60,663 nucleotides of DNA. It comes from Bacteroidales bacterium (GTDB lineage Bacteria > Bacteroidota > Bacteroidia > Bacteroidales > UBA932). Where the stretch lies: the NCBI GenBank assembly GCA_017617655.1, contig JAFZVU010000044.1:1-60663 (forward strand). Reading direction: 5' to 3'. The translations under genes and the position numbers were made by a program. Positions within the stretch are counted from its first letter, which is position 1. Every line of letters starts with the position of its first letter. Below the pieces are notes generated by a model. The model was not told where the DNA came from. It made no database searches and worked only from the letters and a program-made list of their open reading frames with translations. This document shows, piece after piece, positions 8,799-16,169 of the stretch.

Positions 8799-10310
8799 TT
8801 ATTCCAAATCGCGCACCGGGCGGACGGAGCGACGGGTAGTTATCCAACCAAAGTCATCCGTTTGCATCAAACTCGCCCCCTGCCAATTGCCACTAAAATA
8901 GATGCTATAATAACGCATCTCGTTGCCGGCAGTGTAACCAATTGTATTACTATAATAAGCGCCATCTACTCCTACCTCTTTGTAGGTTGGTGAAGCAGCA
9001 TTGTTGGTAAAATAACCTGCAGCGGGTAAAAAGATAGCGCCGGCGACTTCCATCTTTTCCCATCCTGATATGCTGACGGTAGAGGTGTAATCCGACGGGG
9101 CGTTATATGTTCCCCCCGTGAAATCCGTTCCATCGGGATGAGAATAGTTGTCTGGGAATATAATTAGTCCTTTCGTGTCGCCAATCCTGGCCATTGTATA
9201 TCGTGCATTGGCACTTAAAGAATTTGTAACGCTGCGGGTATTCAAAACATAACCCCACTCTGACTCTGAGGATGCACCTGCAGTCAACACACGCCACGGA
9301 GAAGGACAAGTGTAAGTGTATCCTGTCGAATACGAGAAAAGGTCGCGCTGAATATCAGTCTGTGATTCCCCAAAGTAATCATATTGATGGCTGGCAAATT
9401 GCCATGTCGATCCGTTGATCAGTTGCAGATTCCCGGGAGCAAAGACCACCTTACCTGTAGAACTTACTGAGAACGAAACCAGAGTGGCGGTGAGCTGACG
9501 ACCACGTGCGCGACTGGCTGTGTAACCGCCAGCCTTGATATGGCGAGCGGCAGCCACTTTGGTAGAACTGCCAACAGGCGTGATATAGACATCATCATAA
9601 TCACCTGTAGGTAAAGGTACATTGAGTGTCATTTCTGATGCAGTTCCTGCCGCAAAAGTGACCGTTATCTGATCTTCACCTGAGGCGGGCGTTGCATTGG
9701 ATATTATTGATGTGCCTGTACCAGGACCGGTAACGGCAAATGTTCCGTTCACTTTCTTGCCAGGGAACTGGAACAACAGTCCGGTAGCATCCGAAGGTAT
9801 AGCTTTGACTGTAACCCGAAGCAGACCGGCTACGTTGTAAAAGGTCAGATTGCTCGATTCTTTGTCATTTACAGCCACCATCGGCAGCGGCGTGTTTTCG
9901 CCACTAACCTGTGCCAAAGTATAAGATGACGGTAGAATGACATTCAAAGTGCCTTGTCCATAGTTTGAAGCATCTTTGACTGCGGCAGGATAAATGGCAT
10001 AATTATAACGGGCCTGCCCCTCTCCCAGCGTAACAGAAATCTTTCCTCCGCTTACCTCACAGTCCTGGAAAGAACCGCTGGCCGCATTTGTTCCCGCCCA
10101 TACGGCAATCTCGTCGCCGTCGACCCAAGCGAAGGTCGTTCCGGAAAGAGTAACCTTGGTAGCCTCGCTTTCGGTCTTGACACCAATAACTTCAGTACGT
10201 ATCTGCTTCCCTTGATCAAGTCCATGCTCAATGGGAGAAATCTCTTTTTCACAAGATGCAACGGACACCGCCAATGCACCAAGAATAATAAACTTGTATA
10301 ATTTCTTCAT
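8799..10310 (-). CDS. Fimbrillin-like lipoprotein with C-terminal FISUMP-type domain
   Basis: This 503-aa protein has a lipoprotein signal (SVASCEKE). The N-terminal half resembles the fimbrillin/Mfa-like fold (KVTLSGTTFAWVDGDEIAVW, YAIYPA, NVAGLLRVTVK). The C-terminal half is related to FISUMP (CPSPWRVLTAG, GLIIFPDNY, GAIFLPAAGYF, ending RRSVRPV). Family members are outer-membrane surface proteins or fimbrial subunits. A strong Shine-Dalgarno AGGAGG sits 8 bases before the start, and the stop of a 42-aa peptide gene lies just before it, so the two are translated as a pair. It is a paralogue of the next lipoprotein upstream. Confidence 0.8.
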   Translation of the reverse strand: MKKLYKFIILGALAVSVASCEKEISPIEHGLDQGKQIRTEVIGVKTESEATKVTLSGTTFAWVDGDEIAVWAGTNAASGSFQDCEVSGGKISVTLGEGQARYNYAIYPAAVKDASNYGQGTLNVILPSSYTLAQVSGENTPLPMVAVNDKESSNLTFYNVAGLLRVTVKAIPSDATGLLFQFPGKKVNGTFAVTGPGTGTSIISNATPASGEDQITVTFAAGTASEMTLNVPLPTGDYDDVYITPVGSSTKVAAARHIKAGGYTASRARGRQLTATLVSFSVSSTGKVVFAPGNLQLINGSTWQFASHQYDYFGESQTDIQRDLFSYSTGYTYTCPSPWRVLTAGASSESEWGYVLNTRSVTNSLSANARYTMARIGDTKGLIIFPDNYSHPDGTDFTGGTYNAPSDYTSTVSISGWEKMEVAGAIFLPAAGYFTNNAASPTYKEVGVDGAYYSNTIGYTAGNEMRYYSIYFSGNWQGASLMQTDDFGWITTRRSVRPVRDLE

Positions 10311-10324
10311 ATTCCTTCCTCCTA

Positions 10325-10453
10325 TTAATCTTCATCCCATCCAAAAGAATCTCCGAACATCGGGATATTGCTGTCACACAGCACCCCTTCCTGCACTACC
10401 TCGACCACTTCAGTCGCAGGCACCTCATAAAGTTGTTTCTGATTGGATTCCAT
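10325..10453 (-). CDS. 42-aa acidic peptide, paralogue of the peptide at 12629-12775
   Basis: The peptide begins MESNQKQLYEVPATEVVEVV and ends in acidic/aromatic residues (GDSFGWDED). It has no signal peptide. Its first ten residues (MESNQKQLYE) are identical to the peptide at 12629-12775, and both end directly before an AGGAGG ribosome-binding site of a fimbrillin/FISUMP lipoprotein gene. Conservation of amino acids and of position supports real translation. Function is unknown: a coupling leader, a small regulator, or a secreted or processed peptide are all possible. Confidence 0.7.
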   Translation of the reverse strand: MESNQKQLYEVPATEVVEVVQEGVLCDSNIPMFGDSFGWDED

Positions 10454-10519
10454 GTTGTATACTATTCTATTGTAACAATTATTATTTAGGTCGTATTTTC
10501 CTCAATTCCTTTTTTCGTT

Positions 10520-12613
10520 TTAATTTGCTGTATGCACCAAACGGACTGCGGTCATGGTCGTTTGATAACTGGTATCATCCAATGACACGCTATCTGGCAG
10601 GATATAGGGAGTATAATACTCATAGCTGTTTACGATAACAATGGGCGTGGAAGTGCCATAGCATACTGCGCTGCCGACATTCACCCATCCATCGACTACA
10701 CTTTTGTATCCGGCTGCAGGCAAAAAGACGCATCCTGCCGCTTCCATCTTTGCCCACCCTGTATCATCGACGCTTGCTATGTAATTAGAAGGTCCATCAA
10801 AGGTTCCTGAAACAAAGCCCGTCTCTTCGGGATGTGTATAGATGTCCGGGAAAATGATGAGACCATTGACGCCACCCACATTCGCCATAGTGTAACGCGC
10901 TCCAGCCGAAAGCGTATTGGTAACACTACGGGTAGTCAAGAGATACTTCCACTGTTGCCACGATAGGTTCCACCATGAGGCAGGGTCTGTAAATTCGTTA
11001 TATTCGTTATATGTGAACATATCCCGTACCCCATCCTGACTTTCACCCAAATAGTCTTTCTGGTTATCGGCAAACTTCCATGTGGACGTCGCAGTGACAA
11101 AATTGAGATTTCCTTTTGAGAAATAGACTTTGACGTGATCTTCGACCGAGAACAATCCTGCAATCGCCCCATCTGGAAGCCCTTCTTCATAAGGTTGATT
11201 GTCGATACAAATGGCCCTGACGGAAAGACCATGAGGCTTGTTGGCCGAAACATATTGATGAACTCCTGAGGTTGTATTGAGATAGTATGCACCATAGCCT
11301 CCAGTGTCTGTTGACCAATAACATCCCCTGGTGCCCACAGTCTCTCTTGCCTTGTTATTCTGGTCCCTGATTCCGGAAAAGGGAAGGAAAATAGAGTTCT
11401 CGGTGTAACCGGCTTCCTTTCCGGAGACTTTCCAGCCCGCCAAGGTACACCCGGGTTCGTACTGTACAGAAGTGCCGTCGCAATAGGTCCAGATACAGTT
11501 ATTTAATAAATCCTCTTCCTGGGTGCCAGTGGGAGTTACCCAATTGACACCCCACAAATAATTTGCGGTATCGGATGTCCCATCTGCATCAGGAGTGGAA
11601 TTGTATCGACCCTTAAAAGAATAATAACCCCCTATCACATCGGGATTAGTATATTCAGTAACGTTCGCATAACTTGTTATTGTCGAACCAACATTGAATT
11701 TGGCCCACTTCGGACCGCCGGGCCATAACTGAATCCAAGGCTGAGATGCTCCGCCAATTATATCAGCACTGCCAGTCGTTGCTACCATATTATTGAAGCC
11801 GAGTGTGATGTTGGTAATAGCGCTTCGGGCAACGGTTATTCCACTATTTGAAGTTCGGGTCTGGATTTGTCCGTCTGTAGTTTCAACGGTTATTTTTAAG
11901 TTTGTAAACGTGCCAGCCGGAACGGCAATATGAAATGGTTTTGCTGTGCCGTTGATGGCAACGCCCGCACCGCATTCAAGAGTTACACCGGCAGTACCAG
12001 AAACTGTCGCAGCCACAGGAGTCTCAGAGTTGAGTGAAGCCACATTGGCAATAGGTCCACTCAAGGGCTGGTCTGCCGTCAATGTAATCCTGCGTACAGT
12101 CTTGCTTTCCGAGGTTGTAATGTTCAAGCGGATAATTCCGGTCAGATTTTTAAAGTTTAGTGTCGTCGTGCTACTCTCAGCGTACATAGGAGCGCCGCTG
12201 ATGTTTTCTTCCACATAGTTCTGAGTTGCCGGGAGTGTCGGCGTGCCACCATTGTATAAGGATGCCGGATACCACGCCTTGTAAGGTGAAGCCGTAGCTT
12301 CTGCTCCAGACTCGGGAATGTATGTAAAGTCTGCTGTTGTCGTAGTACTTGTTGTTGTGTACTTGCCCACATGAGATTCTCCATCAACGATGGTAATCTG
12401 GTCACCGTTGCGCCAGACAACATCGAAATTGCCTCCATTTTCGCTCAGTGCCGTCTTTGTCGCTGCGGCCGTTTCGGTCGTCGCAGTGAAAACGAGGCCG
12501 GCTTTGCCGACAGGTTCCGAAGTGACTTCCGGAACTACTATTCTGTCCTCACATGATACTATTGCGATGATGGCGATGGCCGCGCAGGCCGCTTTCAAAA
12601 TATTTCGTTTCAT
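10520..12613 (-). CDS. Fimbrillin-like lipoprotein with two FISUMP-type domains
   Basis: This 697-aa protein has a lipoprotein signal (AIVSCEDR) and a fimbrillin-like N-terminal half (NGDQITIVDG, YKAWYPASLY, LTGIIRLNITT, up to about residue 270). Two FISUMP-like modules follow. The first runs from about 285 to 470 (KWAKFNVGS, NSIFLPFSG, GLSVRAI). The second runs from about 480 to the end (GLIIFPDIYTHP, GCVFLPAAGY, AVRLVHTAN) and is closely similar to the C-terminal domain of the neighbouring 503-aa lipoprotein. I chose the ATG at 12613 because AGGAGG lies at the right distance upstream. It probably sits on the outer membrane as an adhesin or fimbria-related protein. Confidence 0.78.
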   Translation of the reverse strand: MKRNILKAACAAIAIIAIVSCEDRIVVPEVTSEPVGKAGLVFTATTETAAATKTALSENGGNFDVVWRNGDQITIVDGESHVGKYTTTSTTTTADFTYIPESGAEATASPYKAWYPASLYNGGTPTLPATQNYVEENISGAPMYAESSTTTLNFKNLTGIIRLNITTSESKTVRRITLTADQPLSGPIANVASLNSETPVAATVSGTAGVTLECGAGVAINGTAKPFHIAVPAGTFTNLKITVETTDGQIQTRTSNSGITVARSAITNITLGFNNMVATTGSADIIGGASQPWIQLWPGGPKWAKFNVGSTITSYANVTEYTNPDVIGGYYSFKGRYNSTPDADGTSDTANYLWGVNWVTPTGTQEEDLLNNCIWTYCDGTSVQYEPGCTLAGWKVSGKEAGYTENSIFLPFSGIRDQNNKARETVGTRGCYWSTDTGGYGAYYLNTTSGVHQYVSANKPHGLSVRAICIDNQPYEEGLPDGAIAGLFSVEDHVKVYFSKGNLNFVTATSTWKFADNQKDYLGESQDGVRDMFTYNEYNEFTDPASWWNLSWQQWKYLLTTRSVTNTLSAGARYTMANVGGVNGLIIFPDIYTHPEETGFVSGTFDGPSNYIASVDDTGWAKMEAAGCVFLPAAGYKSVVDGWVNVGSAVCYGTSTPIVIVNSYEYYTPYILPDSVSLDDTSYQTTMTAVRLVHTAN

Positions 12614-12628
12614 ACTCACGTCCTCCTA

Positions 12629-12775
12629 CTAATTGAAATCTTCATCACCGTATGCAGTGCCATAAATACTGTATTTTTCTGTATTTTCACCGCTCGCGGC
12701 GACAAAGCCCTCCATTCTAACCTCGATCTCCAAGGTCTCCGGGGCCTCATAAAGTTGTTTCTGATTGGATTCCAT
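12629..12775 (-). CDS. 48-aa acidic peptide preceding a FISUMP lipoprotein
   Basis: The peptide starts MESNQKQLYEAPETLEIEVR and ends YGDEDFN. It shares its N-terminal ten residues and an EV..EG segment with the 42-aa peptide at 10325-10453. Its stop lies 15 bases before the start of the two-FISUMP lipoprotein, with AGGAGG in between, which suggests translational coupling. It is the first gene of its transcript. No signal sequence, no recognised family. Confidence 0.68.
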   Translation of the reverse strand: MESNQKQLYEAPETLEIEVRMEGFVAASGENTEKYSIYGTAYGDEDFN

Positions 12776-12894
12776 ATTGTTTGTTGATTTGTAATGTTCC
12801 ACATTTGCTTCTATAAAAGTACGCGCGCAACGCGTAAGGGCACTTTGCAAACTCAATAAACCGACATGTCATTTTGGAAAATAAAGTGGCATAC

Positions 12895-12923
12895 AAAAAA
12901 GCAGGCCTATTGCCTGCTTTTTT
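12895..12923. terminator. Symmetric hairpin with A and T tracts
   Basis: Six A, stem GCAGGC, loop CTATT, stem GCCTGC, six T. The structure can terminate transcription in both directions. It lies at the boundary between the minus-strand FISUMP/fimbrillin region and the debris zone before the repeat operon. Confidence 0.65.
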
Positions 12924-13095
12924 CATATCCGAAAACTATTTGGAGCAGGTTCTGCGTGAGACCGACGACTCTGACCCCCTCATGATATCGACCGCGCAGG
13001 ATTGCCTGCTGGATTTGTACATCCGTTCAGGGCAGTATAAGAAAGCTTTTGACATATACAAAAACGCTGTCTCCGCCGACCAGGCTGGCATGTAG
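12922..13095 (+). pseudogene. Fragment of a TPR-like helical protein
   Basis: An open segment without a usable start encodes two helices with TPR-like spacing (STAQDCLLDLYIRSGQYKKA, FDIYKNAVSADQAGM) and ends at a TAG, after which similar helical sequence continues (QVQEDMLANWHRQ). It looks like an internal piece of a TPR domain, perhaps from a LuxR-type or similar regulator, left after a rearrangement. It borders directly on the damaged Spy-like copy. The assignment to TPR is tentative. Confidence 0.4.
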
Positions 13096-13135
13096 CAGGT
13101 GCAGGAAGATATGCTGGCCAACTGGCACAGGCAAA

Positions 13136-13333
13136 GCCGCCGGGGCCGCCGCCCTGACGCATACGCTGCTGCTCCTCGTTATATTTCTTGTACTGGTCAT
13201 CGTTAGTTTTGCAGGTCTCCTTGATGCGATCTGCACGCATCTTGGCCATATCCTCGGCGTTGAACTGAGGCATCTGGGCGAATGCGTTGATTGAAAGAAC
13301 AAGGGAGAGAAGCCCGAAAAGCATTTTTTTCAT
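13136..13333 (-). pseudogene. Truncated, internally deleted copy of the Spy-like gene at 6570-6953
   Basis: The first about 47 codons are nearly identical to the intact gene (MKKMLFGLLSLVLSINAFAQ, then MPQFNAEDMAKMRADRIKET), and the about 35 bases upstream of the start are also almost the same. The middle third is missing: the sequence jumps from the first DQYKK to the second (DDQYKK/YNEEQQRM), as expected from recombination between the 16-bp direct repeat TTTCTTGTACTGGTCA present twice in the intact gene. After GGPGGF the reading frame runs into unrelated sequence. It may still be expressed as a signal-peptide-containing fragment. Confidence 0.75.
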
Positions 13334-13413
13334 ATTACAATAATTGTGTTAAACGTTCTGCGTATTAGACAAAACGAAATGCCAGAAAGGAACATTCAAG
13401 ACAAAAAAAACTT

Positions 13414-13421
13414 TATCTTTG
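13414..13421 (+). promoter_or_regulatory. -7 promoter box of the repeat-lipoprotein operon
   Basis: TATCTTTG matches TAnnTTTG exactly and lies 39 bases before the first ATG of the operon (13461). No convincing -33 TTG is present at the usual distance. No other strong match occurs between the genes of the operon, whose gaps are all at most 29 bases. Confidence 0.5.
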
Positions 13422-13460
13422 TTTCAAGAGTTGTGTTTGGCCTTCTAACCCCTTTTTCTT

Positions 13461-15437
13461 ATGAAACTAACTCGCCGTTTTCTGTGGTCGCTGACCGTGA
13501 TTGCAGGAATGTTTTTCTTTTTCTCCGGATGCGCCAATGGCGATCCTGAAATAGACATAAAGGTGAACTCGGATTACTCGAAACTCATCGAGACAATTAA
13601 CAGCGCAAACAAATCACTCACCGAGAAACTGAGCCTCATTGAAACGGCGATAAGCCGTGGTTTCGCCGATGGCAAACAGGCGCAGGAACTGCTGATGAAG
13701 GCAGTCACTTCGCTTTCCGGCACTTTGGAAGATAAACTGGCCGCCATCGAGGCGGTGATAAACAGCCAGTCTGCCAGCCTGGAGATGAAGCTCGGACTAA
13801 TTGAAGAGGCTTTTTCTGCCGGCATTGCAGACGCCGTCGCACAACAGGCTCTTATCCAACAGGCCATAGAATCCCTTTCCGGAACTCTGGAAGACAAACT
13901 GGCTGCCATCGAGGCGGCGGTGAAGAGCCAGACCGCCGGCCTGGAGACAAAACTGGCACTGCTGGAAGCGGCTCTGAAGGAAGGTCTGACAGACAATACG
14001 GGCCAGCAGGAGTTGATGCAGCAGGCAATCGGGGCGATTACCGGCAAACTGTCCGAGCGTCTGGATGCTATTGCGCAGGCTATGGACAAACAGACTTCCA
14101 GCCTGGAGACCAAGCTTGCGCTGGTCGAGGCGGCTGTCAGCGAAAAACTGCTTCAGAACAAGGAGGCCCTGGCATTGATAGAAAAGGCCGTCCAAAGCCT
14201 GTCAGGCACCCTTTCGGAAAAACTCAAGACCATAAGCACCGCCATATCCAGCCAGACCGCTTCATTGGAGACCAAACTCGGCCTCATAGAGGCAGCGGTC
14301 AAAGATGGTTTTGTCGGGGATGCGGATAAGCAGGCCCTGCTGCTACAGGCAATACAGTCGCTGAGCGGCACCGCTGATGAAAAACTCGCAGCCATCACCG
14401 GCGTCATAGAAAGTGCTGGTGCTGCGCTGTTCTCCAAGCTGGACCTCATCGAGGCAGCTGTCCATGACGGCCTGGTCGACAGCCAGAAGAAACAGGAACT
14501 GATCGATACCGCACTCAAGGCGCTCGACGGCACCATGCAGGAGAAACTGGAAGCAATAAAGACGGCTATGACAAACCAGACCGACAGCCTCTCCTCCAAA
14601 CTGATGCTCGTGAGCTCCGCGCTGAAAACGGGTTTCACTAATGAAGTGACGGCCATCGGCCTTGTGAAGACGGCAGTCGCTGCGCTGCAGGACAGCACCG
14701 ACCTGATCGCTACGACGCTCGCCGCCATCGACGATGCGCTGCAGCCGAACGGCAACGTGGGTAAGGTCCTTGCCGACATCATTTCTGCGATCCAGGGGCA
14801 GACTGAATACGCAACCATCCTCTCGACCATCACGAATACGCTCTGGATGCTTTCCGGCAAAATAGACGGCCACGAATTCGTAGATATGGGCGGCATGTTC
14901 TGGGCTACCTGCAATATAGGTGCGGCAGACCCGAAGGATATCGGCGATTACTTCGCCTGGGGAGAAACGCAGACCAAGGCGGAGTTTACGGAAGACAACT
15001 ACAAGTTTGGACAGAGTCCCTTTTCAAAATATAATAGCACCGACGGAAAAACCCGCTTGGAGGCCATCGACGACGCTGCCAGCGAGTCCTGGGGTTCCGC
15101 CTGGCACATTCCGACCTTGGAGGAGTGGAAATGGCTGCACGACAACACCAAAGGGGCCATGGATACCACCATTGTCGCCGGCATCCAAGTCGTGAGCATC
15201 GTTTTGACCAGCACGGTCCCCGGCTACGAAAACCATAGTATCGTCTTGCCTTATGGCGCGGTGAAAGGCATCCCTGACCCAGTATACGGCTACTGGTCTT
15301 CCACTCTCAGTGGCATAAAAACTTTTGCTAAAATAGCAGAATTCAAAGACGCTTCAAAAGACGAAAACTATTTCTCGCTGGAAAACAACATCGGGCGCAG
15401 CAAGGGCTGTCCAGTCCGCCCTGTCGCAACCAAATGA
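13461..15437 (+). CDS. Ruler-stalk lipoprotein 1: seven 54-aa repeats plus FISUMP tip
   Basis: This 658-aa protein has a lipoprotein signal (FFFFSGC, Cys24) and a short DIKVNSDYS lead-in. Residues 35-412 are seven repeats of exactly 54 residues; a typical unit starts LEDKLAAIEAAVKSQTAGLE and ends in SLSGT. The repeats are strongly helical and contain no cysteine. A linker with the TEYATILSTI cap motif follows. The C-terminal FISUMP domain (about 485-658) shows FWATCNIGAADP, GDYFAWGET, SWGSAWHIPTLEEW, YWSSTL and a final VRPV. No enzyme residues are recognisable. Likely an outer-membrane lipoprotein with a rod and a binding tip. Its stop overlaps an ATG (ATGA) of the next gene, so the genes are co-translated. 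Confidence 0.85.
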   Translation: MKLTRRFLWSLTVIAGMFFFFSGCANGDPEIDIKVNSDYSKLIETINSANKSLTEKLSLIETAISRGFADGKQAQELLMKAVTSLSGTLEDKLAAIEAVINSQSASLEMKLGLIEEAFSAGIADAVAQQALIQQAIESLSGTLEDKLAAIEAAVKSQTAGLETKLALLEAALKEGLTDNTGQQELMQQAIGAITGKLSERLDAIAQAMDKQTSSLETKLALVEAAVSEKLLQNKEALALIEKAVQSLSGTLSEKLKTISTAISSQTASLETKLGLIEAAVKDGFVGDADKQALLLQAIQSLSGTADEKLAAITGVIESAGAALFSKLDLIEAAVHDGLVDSQKKQELIDTALKALDGTMQEKLEAIKTAMTNQTDSLSSKLMLVSSALKTGFTNEVTAIGLVKTAVAALQDSTDLIATTLAAIDDALQPNGNVGKVLADIISAIQGQTEYATILSTITNTLWMLSGKIDGHEFVDMGGMFWATCNIGAADPKDIGDYFAWGETQTKAEFTEDNYKFGQSPFSKYNSTDGKTRLEAIDDAASESWGSAWHIPTLEEWKWLHDNTKGAMDTTIVAGIQVVSIVLTSTVPGYENHSIVLPYGAVKGIPDPVYGYWSSTLSGIKTFAKIAEFKDASKDENYFSLENNIGRSKGCPVRPVATK

Positions 15438-15466
15438 AAAACCCTGCCAATATAAAATTATCCTAT

Positions 15467-16165
15467 ATGAAAAAGCAAAGAACAATCCTTTTGACTATAT
15501 TGCTGCTGACGCTGGCGGCTGGCGGCGGCCGTGCTGCTGCTCAAGACCTTTTCAGCGTCCGCCTTTCTGGCGGCGTCGCCTGGAGCTCCGGTAGCAGCTT
15601 CAAGAACGTGGGTGCGAACGAAGCAAACGTCCTGCAGCCGGTGCTGGGCGCAAGCGTAGCCATGGAGGTCATGCCCCGCATGCGGGTAAGCCTGGGATAC
15701 GACTATTCCCAGATGGTGCGCGAGCAGCTGAACGGCACGCTGGAGCCGATTGACGGCAGCGTGCTGCCGGGCAGTGTCGAAGGAACGGTCTACAAAGACT
15801 TCAAGATGCGCTTCCATGCCATTGGCGCCACGGCGGAATACGTCCTGCTTCCCGCAGGCGGCCTGGTGTCGCTGTATGTGGGCACGGGCTTCGGCTTCCT
15901 CTTCGCCGCCGGCAACACCTGGGTCCTTTCGGTTCGCAACGAGATGCGCTCCGACAACTGGACCAGCACTGTGTCGGTAACCGGCAAGAACCAGATGCAC
16001 AACTTTGCAGCACCGTTCATTCCCGCAAGCGTGTCGCTGGAATGCAAGATCCTTCCCCAGACAGCCATTTGCGTCGGGACAACAACTCGCCTGATCCTCT
16101 CGAACAACACCCTTGCTCCCAAAGCCCAGTTCTTTGCGACGCTGGGTCTCAGACTTGATTTCTGA
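15467..16165 (+). CDS. Outer-membrane beta-barrel protein in the repeat-lipoprotein operon
   Basis: This 232-aa protein, read from the internal ATG at 15467, has a signal peptide (LLTLAAGGGRAAAQ). Alternating beta strands follow (FSVRLSGGVAWSSG, MRVSLGYDYSQMV, AEYVLLPAGGLVSLYVGTGF, SVSLECKILPQTAI), and the C terminus is TLGLRLDF with a final phenylalanine, typical of small outer-membrane barrels. An earlier in-frame ATG at 15434 overlaps the preceding stop (ATGA). The later start gives a better signal peptide. It is the only non-repeat gene in the operon, placed between lipoproteins 1 and 2, and could anchor, export or organise the stalk proteins at the outer membrane (inference). Confidence 0.75.
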   Translation: MKKQRTILLTILLLTLAAGGGRAAAQDLFSVRLSGGVAWSSGSSFKNVGANEANVLQPVLGASVAMEVMPRMRVSLGYDYSQMVREQLNGTLEPIDGSVLPGSVEGTVYKDFKMRFHAIGATAEYVLLPAGGLVSLYVGTGFGFLFAAGNTWVLSVRNEMRSDNWTSTVSVTGKNQMHNFAAPFIPASVSLECKILPQTAICVGTTTRLILSNNTLAPKAQFFATLGLRLDF

Positions 16166-16169
16166 CAAT

